A stretch of DNA of 64,000 nt from positions 62,001 to 126,000 of the forward strand of contig VXAA01003142.1 of assembly GCA_013399115.1 (NCBI GenBank), read 5' to 3'. The notes under the pieces were generated by a model, which ran no database searches, was not told where the DNA came from, and saw only the letters and a program-made list of their open reading frames with translations. The stretch is from Anseranas semipalmata. Lineage: Eukaryota; Chordata; Aves; Anseriformes; Anseranatidae. Below, one piece after another: positions 1 to 13,505 of the stretch. Position 1 is the first letter of the stretch. Each line of letters opens with the position of its first letter. A program made the translations under genes and the position numbers.

Positions 1-1229
1 AATTCACACAGAACAGTTTTCAGAACAAAACAACCCTCCTTGAAAATTAACATTGTCTGGTAAAGAGCCAGCCTGTATTTACCATTTTCACCATTTTTAC
101 CCAAACATTTTTTCATGGAAGATATACAAGATCTGACACTGGATAAATAACTGTGGGGAACAGAAACTGTATTCACACTGAGATTTGGAGCCATTTTATT
201 ATCTCAGCAAAAGATAATTTTTGAACATGCCTTGCATAGGAAAGTGGCACTGCTGTTTACATGATACATATTCTGCCTGCATTTCATTCAGAAAATAAAC
301 ATGTGCTTCTTTACCACCCAAATTTTAATAAATTTCAAGGAAGAATGGATCTTTTTTAACTGTGACTCATTCTTTGCTAATTCAATCAAGTCAAAGCTGA
401 CAAAATAACAAGAAGATTTTTGAGGTATTTTTACCATGTTTGTCACTCCATCAAATGACAGTGCAAAGTTCTCTTGTCTGAATTTCGATCAAATACTTAG
501 CAGGAATGCTAAGCCTTTCAGAATCCCATTGTACCTCTATTTCACGGCATGTGAGTTATTTGCTTTCATCTCCCCTTTACTGTATAAAAGAGGATCTAAG
601 GCTGTAAAAACTTCCATCCAGAGATTCATGCAGCTGTACATAACAGATCCTTCCTCTCTCGTCATTGCAGCACAACATCAAACCAAACAAAATGTCTCAG
701 AAAGCTACAGTATTTGCAGTGAGGCTGTCACAGATCTCCTTTTTCGCTTTTGAAGAAAAGTGGCTGAATGCCCAGCGCCTGCCTCCATACTGACATTTTC
801 TCTAACACTAAGGTAGAGGAATCAACCTTTGTCAATATATTCTCAGTGATTTGTTAGAAACAATTAAATAAAAAGCCCCAGACTCTATCCTTGCTTTTGG
901 AATAAAAGATTAAAATAAAGGACGCTTGATTTTGTTGATTTAATGAGGGTAAGGGCTTTAGTGGAGCATCCCTTGTGATTAGGGAGCTAACCATGTCCAC
1001 AGGTCTCACAACCACTTCTTCTCCATTTGCTTGGCTTTCCCCCTTTCTTGGGAATTTATTTATGTTTTTGGCTGTTACAATGACCCACAGTGTTCACTCC
1101 TGTGCTGCGTGAAGCATTCAAATGCCTGCAGTGATTTCAGTCTGTCTCTCTCAACAGGGAAAGAGAGAAAGACTGAAGGGATTGCAGCACAGTTCTGCAA
1201 ACTAAAGAGATGAAGAAAAGCAGATAGGG

Positions 1230-1252
1230 AGAAAGAAAGAAAGAAAAAAAAA
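1230..1252. repeat. (GAAA)n microsatellite
   Basis: Several GAAA units run directly into a stretch of nine A. It is a purine-rich simple repeat with no associated gene. Confidence 0.8.
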
Positions 1253-1615
1253 CCATAAAAATGCTAGATAAAACACAGCAACAGGAACAGGGATAACACC
1301 TCCTACCTGTGAAGTAGGCTGTGTGCAGAATGCATTAATCTCTTAGTATATTTTATCAGCTAGGAATCCCTCCCCCCAGCTATGAACGGAGAGGTAAGCC
1401 AAAGCAGTTTACGCATGGTATTTTGTGGTGGATTGATCCATGAGCAGCAAGTTAATCTCTTCCCTTAGACCTTTTACCTTTGTTCTTTTTTTTCTTTTCT
1501 TGAGGTATTCATATGATATAAAATGACATTTTCATATGGTAATCTCTCCTCCTTGTAGTGTTGCTCCTCAAGATTAGCCAGAGGGATGAAACACAATGAA
1601 CAGTGCCTTCCCAGG

Positions 1616-1635
1616 AAAACAAAACAAAACAAAAA
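1616..1635. repeat. (AAAAC)n microsatellite
   Basis: About four AAAAC units are visible, followed by looser A/C-rich sequence. Confidence 0.8.
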
Positions 1636-1917
1636 CATCAAAAAGCAAAAACAAATTTAAAACTAGAATTTATTCCTAATTGTCTGTTTGGCTCTGTGAT
1701 AACAGTAACTTAATTATTGAGGCTTGATGTATGTAAATATAACACAATGGATGTAGACTTATGTCATAAACACCTACAGTAATAGTTCTGTGTACATAAA
1801 TACACATCAATAAACCAGATATGCAGCATCTACTTTGCCCACAGGTTACCATCTCTGGGCTTCAAAAGTTAGAAAGAGCCAGCACCTGAGTGCACGGTTT
1901 CCAAACAGCCCTTCTCT

Positions 1918-1981
1918 AACCCCCCACCCCCGCCCCCTGGTTCTGATTTCCGCAAACTGAGCTCTGTCCCTCCCCCCATCT
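1918..1981. other. C-rich tract
   Basis: Three long C runs (1920-1925, 1927-1931, 1933-1937) are separated by single bases, and a further C run lies at about 1967-1978. The complementary strand therefore carries three adjacent G runs and a distant fourth. This falls just short of a canonical short-loop G-quadruplex. It stands out because the surroundings are AT-rich. Confidence 0.55.
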
Positions 1982-3346
1982 CCTTTACTCTCAGTAGGCG
2001 AGCAAGTCTAAAACCAGGGGGCAAAATCATTACTTCCCAATTACCTTAAGCCATGCAAGATAACCTCTTTCTCAAGGGCTGATGCTAAAATATGCACACG
2101 GTTCTGATGTCTAGACAGTTATGAAATATAGGTGTAGGGCTCTGCATATACAGAAGAGAAATGCATCCCAAATGAAGTGCTTTTATTAAAGAAGTATAAT
2201 CACTGGGATAACTAATTACGTCAATACCACATAGTTAATTAAACCCATTATAGTTACTATTCCCATGGAGGGGAGGTCAAACAAAGCAGCCATCCCCCTG
2301 ACTCTACTGTGCTAACAAAAGAGGGAGAAATGAAATATATTAAACAATGCTTCTCGTTCAGGTTACAAAAAGAAAAGTTTAGCTGCTACACAGTCACTCA
2401 ACAAAGAAGCTCCACAGAGGTAATTTATGTCAGTACATTTGTAATGGACTTCTTCAAATGGGAATCTTTACAATACTCTATAGTTCCATTTGATTTGTGC
2501 CAACTGAGCAGATGAGATGAAAATACTGGTCTGGCAGAATTGTTCCAGATTTTTTCCAATGGAATTTCAATACATATTTCACCAGTGGATATATTTGATA
2601 AGTGACCAGAAAAACATGACATAATGTGGGAAGATAATGAGCTTTGCACTGCCACTCAGTCAAATCTCATCCCATCCCTCCCACCTAAAGGTTGAACAGA
2701 TAAAGATGACTGTGTGGGATGCCCAGAAGTGCTGGTAAGATAGGAGTTTTTATTTCTGTTTCCAGTCGTCCATCAGAAAAGTTTTCATAGGTTGCTATCA
2801 CCTGTCTTATGACTAGGCTAGTTATGTTCTGAATCAAGGGACTGAGATTAAAAATCTGAGCCATAAGGAGTTCTAGCATAAGAACTTGCAAGTTCTTTTA
2901 TATTGTCCAGTTAGTACCTGAAACAATAATGTCTAGATGCACCAGGTATAAAGTGCTACAACAAAACCGAAAAGATCCTGCAATTTTTGTGAAGCACAGG
3001 TATGAGTTATAAAGCTCACAGGTCTCAGTATACACACATGGACACAGACAAAGCAGAAACCTTCTGAAAATTTGAGAGACATTTTCGCCAAAAAAAAATA
3101 TAGACATCACAATCATCAATTCATGATATTTGCCTATGTCAAAGTTTTTCAGCTTTTGACCCATGGACTCTTTGGAATCAACAACACGCTTCAAAGAGGT
3201 CCATGACTGATGTCCAAGAAGTAAATTTTCACATATGCCACACAGCAATCTAGATATAAGAAACTTCTTCAGGAGCTCTCAACTCCCTGGAGATTTTGGA
3301 AATCCAGAAATCAAAAAGGATTGCAAAGCTTGTTTGATTCCACCCT

Positions 3347-3373
3347 GGAAAGAAGGAAGGAAGGAAGGAAAGA
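3347..3373. repeat. (GAAG)n microsatellite
   Basis: GGAA units with a few GAAA variants. A minus-strand reading frame across it (SFLPSF-type protein) is only the translation of the repeat. Confidence 0.85.
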
Positions 3374-3594
3374 ACAAAGGAATGTTGGTAGGTGAGGGAC
3401 AGTAAGCACTCAAAATCTGAAATTTTGCTTTAAAGAAAAATAACATGTCCCAGTACTTGCAAGGAGTGAAATTCTGCTGCAAAATTATTTACCTATCTAA
3501 TGCAATTGGCAACTTCTTAATACTGAACTGCCAGTTAACACCAGTCAGAGTCATCCTAAATCCTATTATATAATTGTCTTGCATTATTGCTTTA

Positions 3595-3835
3595 TATAGT
3601 GCTAGGCACTGTATTTCTACGTAAGAAGAAAATCAGGCTACCCTGAACAGATTAATATCCAAACAGAGAATACTATCAATGAATAAAAGAAAGGAAGTAT
3701 TACTAGTCCTATTTAAAAATAAGCAAATGAGATATACAGCAATCGAAGATACGTTAATATTGTACAGTACAATGTACAATAAGAATCCTAGATTATTTGC
3801 AAATTAGATGGTTTGCCCAGAAAGCACCACACAGC
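3595..3835 (-). mobile_element. Decayed ancient SINE/LINE (MIR/L2-type)
   Basis: Seen in sequence: a 'gtgctaggcactgta' head near 3599, an A-rich middle, 'ggaagtattactagtcctattt' near 3694-3715 and 'tttgcccagaaagcaccacacag' near 3811-3833. The order resembles reverse-oriented ancient amniote repeats whose core reads like 'attatccccattttacagatg...gaggcacagag...tgacttgcccaaggtcacacag'. The match is from memory and divergent, and the copy has internal insertions. It could also be unrelated unique DNA, since A-rich stretches produce chance likeness. Confidence 0.4.
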
Positions 3836-6800
3836 ACACCTCCCCAAAGAGATAGTAACTTGCATCAAAAATAATACTGCTATATCACAACACTGTACCC
3901 AAGCCAAGATGAGTGTGGACACACCATATGTGACAAACTCAGTGCCACACAGGAAAATTGTGGCAGAGACAGTTATACATCAGCCGAGAACAAGCTGGAA
4001 TGGAGGTTAACCTGCTTCATGATGTTTCCCAAGGAAAGCAGAGATGAAGTAATCTTCCAGAGTTAAAAACAGTTCTGAAAGGAAAAACTACCCTGTTTTT
4101 CTTTGTAGGTACCACCTTATATGTCCAAAGACAGTGTCAGCATTGTGAGTTCAAACAACAAGAGATGAAAGAGGACCTTACTCCTGAATGTCTATGCAAT
4201 TCTAGTCTCAGTGAGAGCTCTTCAGAGCATTACATTTATGCTGCAGTAGGGAAGGCATTGCTACTTTAGAACATTCACCGCAGATCTATACTCTAGCAGG
4301 TAACCACATGTGATACCCAAGTTTGCTAGGGAAAGCGAAACCCAGAAGGATCCAGAATAAGTTGGCTGCTCTAGTGAGCATAACCAAAAAGTGAAGAGCC
4401 CTGCAGCAGGCTGGTGAGAATAACTACCTGTTCCTTCAAGTGGCTGAAACCTATCGTCTTCCGTTTCCCTCAAAATTTAGCTTAGATCAAACAAAGTCTC
4501 AAGCCACACCTATAGCAAGAAATACATTGCAAGGGTCAGGGTTGTGTTGCTAGAGCTCTTCCCCTAAATGGGTAAGAACGGTCTCTGGCCTGCTTTTTGC
4601 CTATATGACCCAGCACTCTCCCAAGTGGTTCCCAGGTGTGATTCAGAAGTTAACATGGGAACTACTCCAGGTAGGCAGTTAGATGTAGCCAAATTCTTTC
4701 CTATTTTGGAAACCAGCAAAATTTAATCGTGTGTGAAACCAGAACATGCCAACAGGACACAGGATCAGAAAATGGCAATGACACTGTTTATTTTACTATA
4801 CAGAGGTAATTCAGTTTGGATATTATTTAACCATTGGTCCTTTAGCAGTCAGACATCATGTATTGCTACTTTAAAATTTAGCCCTTAATTTCCTGAATTC
4901 CAGTACTAATATTTGAAAACAAACCATTTCTAAAATGTCAAAATGTTTCAGAGATATCAGAAGAGTTTGTGAACTCCCGATTCCTCAAATTTCTTCTTGC
5001 TTTCTTTTATTTTTTTCTGCCATAAAAGACATATGTGCCAACAAGAAAACTGTGATCCAAGGCAGTAATAGGTGACTCTTATGTGGTTTGAATGTTTGTT
5101 TGTCAGCTAGGCAGAATGGATATTTAAGGAATGAGCTCTTCACTGAAGAGGATAGAGTAAATTTAAGGTTTAAGATATTGTTTTTATTCTTCTATGAAGT
5201 ATAATCATACACTGTCAGGAAAAAAAAAAAAAGTAACTGAATGATTTTTTACTGTTGTCACATAACAGTTTCCTAATCCCAAAAAAGACAGCTGTACTTG
5301 TCAAATGTTTTCACTGATACAAGTGTTCAGTTCCAATTCAAATCAAAGACAGACCTGTGTGCTCTCCCTGTCAGAGTGCTAAGACCAATAAGAGAAAGCT
5401 CCAGACACCTACCAGAGTCAGAACTCACAATGGAATTAGTGTTAGTTAGTGGTGTTTTTAAAATGCTCTTTTGAGAACCTAGGTACATTAAAACTAAGAA
5501 ATCTGAAATAAAGACTCTTAATCCAGAACTGTAAGGCATCAGGAAGTATTATTTTGCTGAAAAGAATTGATCCCACAGCATACACTTGTAACAGTAAGAA
5601 TCTTCTTGTAGCTTTCCGCCTTGAGGCACTAGGTAAAGACCTGCCAGGACTGTCTTTTTGGAAAAAAGTGACCATCTGACTCATTTGCTCCAAAAGGACT
5701 TTACCTGTCACAAAGCAAGTTTTCAGCATAAGAAGCAGGAATACACTAGCAGTGAATTCTCTTGACGAGTTTCAGGAGCTAATAGAGTGAAATGATGTAT
5801 ATACAAAAGTTACGTTAATTATTAGAGGCCCTATTGTTTTTCAGTAGATCATTCCTGCTTAGGAAACGACAACTTTACTTGATCATCTTTCATGAGTAAG
5901 AGGAAATTATGTACTGTTATCCTCTCTAGAAAGCTCACCTATATATGTGATCAGTGATTTCCAGTTGTCGGGAATTCTTTATATGTAAAAAAAACTGCTA
6001 ACCTTCTAAGGAGTGGATTGAAATCATTGTCATCACAGCTGAGCATAGAAGATAGTCCAAAACTCCAGTTCCCCCCCAGCTGCTTCCAGTTAACAGGACA
6101 AAGTAACACATGCAGAGTAGAAGTTTTCTTCATGACTGGACATAGCACTTGGCCTGTTGGTAGCAGTAGCACAGATAACCAAGCCTTCTTTCTTCAACTT
6201 TCTGTTTTTTATTCAGGCTGCATTTTCTCACTGCTGCAAATGCTACTGACCTCTGAGCAAGCCCAAATGCTATGAACATAAAACAACTGACATTCCTAAA
6301 GGTGAACCTGGAGACATCCTATCCAGATTCTACCGTGTCCACCATTCTTCCTCCTTCAGATACAGATGTCAGATCTGACAGCCATGGTGATGAATGGTCT
6401 GGGTGTTGACAGCTGAAGATGAGGGGCTCAGAGAGAAGGAGAAATCTGTGAGACTGATCAAGTCCTGTGATGCTGACTTTCCAGTGGGAATAAGCAAAAG
6501 AATAAAACACAGCTAAACACATGTTCTTCGGCTTTCAAATTCATCTCATGTGGTCATTCAATTTTCCAAGAGGTTGGTGGTCAAGCTGTCTTGCATGTAG
6601 ACAGGACATTACCATACTGCTGCAATGTTATCTTAAAAGGTTAAAATGCAAACAAGATGTTTCTTGTTCTAATCAGCCAATAAACACATCAGCATTATAG
6701 GAAAAAAAAAAAGAGAGAAAAAGAAACTGAAATAAAATCAGCTTTCCTATTCCCATCTACGCTACATTTGTCAAGGTAGTTAAGGTGCATTTTCATATGG

Positions 6801-9800
6801 TAAAACCACCAGACATATGCCTAATTAATGTTCTTACTGAAAGTATGATTCAATCCATCATTGAAATCAGCATTGCCCTAAGTTGACACAGCAATATATG
6901 CCAACATTTTGGTAAATCCAGGCATTACAGGAGAGGAAATGAGCATTGAACAATCACCTGTTCCATCTGCTGCACATCAAACAAAACCAGCAATATCTAT
7001 TTCATTTCTCATAGAAGTCTACCTATTATAAACACTAATTGCAACTCCATAACCTCTGTAAGTAACCCATTTCAACTCTTTGCTGTCCTTGTCATTATGA
7101 GGTTTTCATAGTTACCTTGCCTATCATTCCTGGCTTATCCATCATGGACAGAAAGAAGACAGGTTGTCTTCCAGATTACTGCCATCTTTCATTTATTTGC
7201 ACATCACTGCATATTCTTCCTCAGTCCTTGAAAACCTCTTCTTAGGCTGAACAAGGCCAATTTACTCAAACTTTCCTCACACTCATGCTTTTTAGCTCTC
7301 TAATCATTCTGTTTGCTCTCCTCTGGGGTCTCTGGATAGTCCATGTGTTTCTTAAAGTTCAAAAGGGGAAATTGTGCCACATCTGATGCCTAAAAAAAGA
7401 CAAGCAAGGAGGATCATTTCATAGTAACTGCACACCATTGTTCTATTTAATGAAACAGTGCAACAATTGCCTTTTTAGGTAACACTATGGCATGCAGGCT
7501 CATCAAACTGTACTATCATCTGCTTAATAAGGCACAAATTATAAATATTTCTTGTAAGACATGCAGCAGTCAATAATCCTGAGCCAGGAATCCATTTAGT
7601 TTGCATTTTCTTCTCTAAGGAAAGACCAAGGATGGTCTAGATAAACCTTTACTGACAACCATGGGATACCTTGCTCACAAATAAATAATTTTTCTTCACC
7701 AGCACAGTGATACAGTTTTATTGCCCCCTCTCCCCCAAGAGAACTTGCACTGCCATTCTAAAAAGGCTTTTTCATTTTTCTTAATGTCATTGTGAATAAG
7801 TTCAATATCCATAAGAAAGTCTAAAGTTTTTCTGAAACCTACAGAACTTTTGCTTTCTCCTGATGTCTCAAGATCAGGATCACCAAGATGTGGGCACCAC
7901 ACTGAACATAATTTTTTCCATGCAATTGCCATAGATTTGTGTGGAAATAACTGCATGGACAAATGATCAGTTAGGTCACTAATAGACTGTTTGCACCTGC
8001 AAAAACCCAATTTGTTTTCATAACCATGGTAACCACGTTTTCATGGAATCTCTTTTATTTTTTTAACAAGGCTTATGTGTATTTGGGGGGGAAGCCCTCC
8101 ACATTTTGTGATATACCTAATCAGACTAGCAAATTGGATATTATTTGAAAACTGCACTATTCATAATGTGTTAGACACCGCCACTTAAGGGCAGCTGAGA
8201 CTGGGTTTTGTAACCCACCCAATAAGCTCATTTTAATCGAGCATGTCTGTGTGCAAGCAAAGTTAGTGAAAGGTGCCAAAGCAGAAGTGCACAAAACCAA
8301 TGTTCCCTATTTAAAGGAATGGTACAGCAGCTGTGGAAACTTTTCCCAAACTTCCATGCCAACTTGTCTCATCTCCAAGCTCAGCCATGTTGCTGATATA
8401 ACCAAACTGATGCATGTCCAAGTGACAATCGGCATGTGTAACCAAGGGACATGTACGCAACCTGCATGGAGTTTCACATTCATTCAAACACAAGTTTAAT
8501 TTGAAAAAATAAAAATAAAAATTAAACCATTTATTGCAGCCAGTGGGGACCAAGCTTTTAAGTGGTGATTCATCAAGTTCCCATTTAGTTTTATGGGCCT
8601 GACTATATTTCCTTTTTATTTGACTATGCTAGGGTTCTGTGTACCACGGCAAATATTTGGCAGCTTGCTCAGCAGGGTCTGTGCTTTGCAGAGCTTGCAC
8701 AGTGCTACCTATTATTAATTTGTTTCAAAATGCATTCTCCTGTAACCCAAACTAAGATGTGACCATTATATTTGTCATCCCAAAATATGTGGAAATAAAA
8801 TATTTGCAATTAGTTCATGAAATCTTTGTAAGTTTGATTGGTCAAGGCTTCCACTTTTTAAATAAATAGTGTGAAAATACTTATCCATGTTAAAGCAGGC
8901 CTGATTGCCCCAAGGCACCTGCCTGTTATACTTACTTTATTTCCATAATATACAAAGGTATAGAGGCTTCTAGACCATGATGGCAGAATATTTAGTAGAA
9001 AGAACACTTTATGTCTATGCTATTATAAAGAGCCCATTTAACCCATTAATCTTCAGGTATTTCACAAGCACACTGTAAGCTTCACAACTCGCCTAACAAG
9101 AAGAAACCCGAAGGAAGAAGAAAATCAATTCATGCAAGCAACACTGGTAGACAGTTCTTTCTGATGAAGGTGTCAGAAATGACTGACGGCAATCACTGAT
9201 GCTGTTAGCTGAATGATCTCATGATGAGGAAATTCAGAGAAGTTGCTTCTGGAAACTAAATGACTGAGCTCTTGTCAAAAGCGTGCATCCAAGCTTTGCA
9301 CACAAGAAAGAACTGGAAGAGGGACAGCTGTCACTAAACTGAGAAGGGTAATCCATACAAGGAGAGACTTCAGCAAGCTTTGTCCAGATGTTTAACACAA
9401 AATTTGCTGCTGTACTGTATAGCCACTGGTACTAGCAAGCCATATTCCTGTTACTGAAAAGGTCTGTGTTGAAGATGTGTTTTCATACTGGTAAATAAAA
9501 CATTCATCATGTTTTCACTTTATTAGTCATTTAAATACTGATCTAAGGCTTCTAGCTGTAACACATTTTTAAAGTTCTTACAATCAAAGTCTCTTTATGA
9601 AAGGACATTTTGGAAAATGAGTATCCAATATGTATGGAGGCATAAAAGGAGCTAAGTGCCATTGTTTGCTACATTCAATTCTCAGGTGCACTTTTTGGGG
9701 GAATTCCAAAGAACAGCTTTTTAAATGTTTTAGAGTGTTGTAAAAATCTGATAAAAGTTACTTCTCTGTTGTTCAGTTAGTCAAAAAAGACAACTGATTT

Positions 9801-10020
9801 TAACAGTTTTCCTTTACAGAGTCTTATAAAGTAGATAAGTAGATTAAAAAAAAAAAAAANCTCAATAAATCACTTCACGTTTATAAATAGAACCATATGT
9901 ATGGTCACCCTTTAAAAATTTGCCAGCTGCCTTAGATAACTAACTTAATTACAGTATTTGTGAATTGTAAATAGTCCCTATAGTAAGTTTGGAGCTATTT
10001 AAGAAACATTGCAACTAGGC
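3836..10020. other. Non-coding DNA, no gene recognised
   Basis: More than 6 kb of AT-rich DNA with only short, overlapping frames on both strands (for example 5327-5729, 6018-6275 and 7696-8010). None has a domain, a signal peptide or convincing splice context. A run of 13 A lies at 5220-5232 and 11 A at 6702-6712. A single undetermined base sits at 9860 at the end of a run of 14 A. I recognise no transposable element here. Confidence 0.6.
9860..9860. other. Assembly gap (1 N) after a poly-A run
   Basis: One N directly follows 14 A (9846-9859), so the homopolymer length was probably unresolved. Confidence 0.95.
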
Positions 10021-10090
10021 GGAGATCCAAAGCATACTAAACTCGGTGGGATCCTTTCCACTGAATTCAGGAGGTTTTGCATTGGGCCCT
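10021..10090. repeat. Degenerate palindromic (hairpin) ancient repeat, copy 1
   Basis: The left part contains 'gatccaaagc' (10024-10033) and the right part 'aggaggttttgcattgggccc' (10070-10090). The two halves are imperfect inverted copies around a central 'cctttcca'. The segment aligns without gaps over about 60 bases to 54221-54283, with about two-thirds identity. Amniote genomes carry a widespread palindromic repeat of this kind (GATCCAAAGCCCATTGA-type arms), which I recall from reptile and bird sequence but cannot name securely. It is probably a fixed ancient non-autonomous element. Confidence 0.5.
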
Positions 10091-12216
10091 TATTTAACTA
10101 GCTCTTTCCCCGAGACAAAATTTTCAGGTTTCAAACATAGCTCCAAAAGCTTCTTCCCCTCTCCCCAGTATCTGTAATTAAGACATGACCTCTACTGAAA
10201 ATCCATAAGTGCATTGTAACAGAATCAGTGGATATTTCAGGGCATTACTCAGTCAAGCTTCCTGAAGGCTTGTGTATGGACAGGAGAAGACACCTGATAA
10301 CACCAGATACTGCACTGTGTATGCAGTGCAGTAGCTTTACCAGTACTGAAGATGTTCCCATTGACTGTTACAGCAAGGTGTATGTTCTAATAGGTAATGC
10401 CAGTGGAAGCCAAGCTCTGCAGCTTTGTATCACAGTTAGCCAAGTTATTACTTAATATACTGAAAAAAAAACTGATATGTGTATTTACTATTTTTCATTT
10501 TCAGGGCTGGAGAAGAGGAGGAAACAGTCAGCAACACTTGAGAACAAAGGGTGATATTCTGGCCCTGGATGTTCTGGGCAAACCCGACTCTGCTCACAGC
10601 TCACTGCAAAGTGAACTGCTGCAATTCCCACGAAGTATATTTAATTTGGTCATGCAGCCCACTGACCTTGCTACCAGTGAGAAAAAACAACAGTGCTGTC
10701 AGTCATGTTTCAGGCAAGTAGAACAGCTAACACATTCCCAGTGCCTCAGCACATCCTAGTATGGGCACACATACACATACCCACACATGCTTTAGCATTG
10801 CCTGAACCAATACCATTAAAAGTTCACGAGTCACTATGTAGTAAATGTGGGTATATAAATATATTTATACACATACACAGATGCAAACACATAAAAAATA
10901 TTGAAGAGTTAGTGTGCTACTGTAAATATGGAAATACGTATTAATTCCCTCTTCAGATCATTTCCCCCCAAAATGCTTTCAAAGAACAAAAGTCTGTAAA
11001 AATAAATACTGTTTATTTTTACTACCATTTTCCTCCTGCCAATCATACTGTCTTAGCTTCAGCCCATTCTTTTCAGTATCCAGTCTCAAATAAAAACAGA
11101 TGATAATTATTGGACTTACTTTGGTCAGAGAAATAAAATGAAAAGGCTCCTCAACACTTAAAAAGCAAACTGTGAAATGAACATAATATTTAAGTTTAAC
11201 CCTCACTATACTCGTGCTTTCCAGACTATCAAGATAATGACTGCTTGTGAAGACAGTCAGAGAGAGGCAAATCAATAATAAAGCTTTGCAAGGGCATTAG
11301 TAGCTGAACTGGAGGCTGCAGGAGACCCCTCTGAAATCAACACAGGGAAGATCCCTTATGGGTATCCATCTCCCCAGGCTGCACAGCAGCAGTAAAGCGA
11401 CTGTTATAGAAGCCTGTATCTTCTATAGAAGCCATGAAGAGAGTAAGCTCTACTTTGTAACCACCACCATGGTGTAACCACCATGGCCTGTGTGAACCGC
11501 CCCGGGTCAACAGATAGGTTAGAGAAGGAACTGGCTTGGCCATGGGAAACACAAGACCTGAGGTTTCAGCAAATGCAGCAGATGAGAAGGACGGTCAAAT
11601 TCTGATCTCCACTAGTCTTCTGTGCCAAATCTAATTCTTTTTGTGAGGATGGGTATGTGTTGCTTATGGTTTCTGGATTCCCCACTAATCATCCAGTTAA
11701 TACCTGAATTTGTGGCAACACCAGTTTGCTTCATATGTTTCCTGAGCATTATATTCAACCTCAGTCAATCCCACTTTCCTCTTTCTCCTACTCCTAGAAA
11801 AGAGATTATCACACTCCCTAGGACTCTTAAGTACCTCTGAGTCAGAGAAAACACAGAGATTTCAGTACAATGGTCCTGAAACTTAGAAGTGGTGAAGTTT
11901 TATGGGAATACAAATTTTGTTCCACACAGAAATCCCAAATAGTACTGAAGCTGATATTTGCTACCGCTGCCAAAATGTGGGAAAAGATTCATGCTGAGAT
12001 GCATCACATATTTCATCCTTAAGCATACCTGTTTCACCAGATTTTAACCCACAGACAAAAGTCATCCATTCAAAGGAACAAAGTGGGATAACTGCAACCT
12101 GACAGTTATGTTTAATTTTTGCCATTTCTGGTGGTGGCCAGACACATAGTTTGATAAATTATCATGTGTCTGCCTTTTCTGACAACAAAGGAACCTCACT
12201 TAAAGAAAACTATTGT

Positions 12217-12218
<2 letters not shown>

Positions 12219-12247
<29 letters not shown>
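12219..12247. repeat. (GTTTT)n microsatellite
   Basis: Three to four GTTTT units flanked by T runs. Confidence 0.8.
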
Positions 12248-13505
12248 GTAGTTTTGGCCAATCAAAACTAGACTCCAACATGCAGTTAGGAGTAGTTGCC
12301 TTTGCAACACTCCTTCCTAACCCTCTGCTCTTTTGAGAGGTGTCCCAAATTTTACTGATCTCAGACTCTGGATGGAAGCATTTAGATCTCCCCAAGGTAT
12401 TGCTTACTGATAAAAAAGGGTGCATATTGAAAATAACTCACTCCATCATTCCATCAGTAACTTTGATTTGGCCAATATCCTACAGATGAAACACCTGTCT
12501 TGAGAAACACACAGTTACTTTGCTATTGCACTGTGGCAGCACAACAAATGCTGACACAAGGTCACAGAATGGGAGCTGCACAATAAAAAATGCACACAAC
12601 TGGAGTTAGGGAAGACAATATACTCCATGTCAGATTGTGTACCTGATGGCAAATCTAATGTTCTGTAGATGCTCCAGCTGTTTCAGATGGTTTATACAGC
12701 TGATATATAACTACCTATTTATGTTTATATCAATGGATAATTTATGGCAGGTCTCTTGAATAATTTATTTTAAGAGCTTTTTAATACTGTTTATCATTTT
12801 ATTTCTCTCCTGAAATGGTATTTAGAAATATTAAGCATTCATAATAACAGGAGAGAAAATTCTAAAAATTCCTTATCTCCCACAGCTTCAAAGTAACATT
12901 CTGTTGAAGAAATAAAGGTATATGAATACCAAAAATATTTCCCCTTAGAGTATTCACTTGCAAGATGACTTCCATGTCATTTTTACTCAGCACACAAAAT
13001 TGGAAACATTTTGGACTCTTTTCAGCTCTGCTGAGGCCAATCCAGATGTTGAGTGCAATATTTTTATTTTTTGCTTTCTATTCACTCATCACCACGCATC
13101 AGCCAAAATCTGCCTCTCTCCTTGTGCAGTCTTTTCCATTAGAACAGGGGAATATGTAAAATCTTTTCAGCTGAAACATGCGGGAAGAAAAGATAACCAG
13201 TTTATGTGAGAATATCTCATGAAACTATTTAATAAATATTGCCAGCAAGGCACCAAGTATAATTACACCCAGTTGTCTTTCATTCTGCATTGCAAAGATG
13301 ACATTTTCTCATTCCTGTTTTCATTTCTGATGCTTTTGTCATCATCACTAGCAGTGAAAAGAGACAAAGCTCATATTCTTCCCAAATAAAAAAGTAATTC
13401 TACAATTTGAGTAAGGATTTATAAATTTGGAATAATGTCTGATTTCCAATCAATTTCCAATTCAAATAGATGTTCTCCTTGAATTGACTTTGTTTCTCCC
13501 TCTAG

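Larger units (their letters stand above)
1..3346. other. Non-coding DNA, no gene recognised
   Basis: This is AT-rich unique-looking DNA. A 105-codon frame at 436-753 (+) has no recognisable motif and no splice-site or polyadenylation context. Short frames around 2300-3250 on both strands overlap one another and look random. Apart from two microsatellites and a C-rich tract listed separately, I see nothing I can name here. Confidence 0.6.

Noticed and set aside
436..753. 105-codon frame starting with ATG
   Set aside because: No domain, no splice or polyadenylation context. The length is expected by chance in this much AT-rich DNA.
2898..3248. 116-codon minus-strand frame
   Set aside because: Random composition, no recognisable motif, and length within chance expectation.
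3279..3482. 67-codon minus-strand frame with FFPSFLPSF
   Set aside because: Built on the GAAG repeat at 3347-3373 and has no other support.
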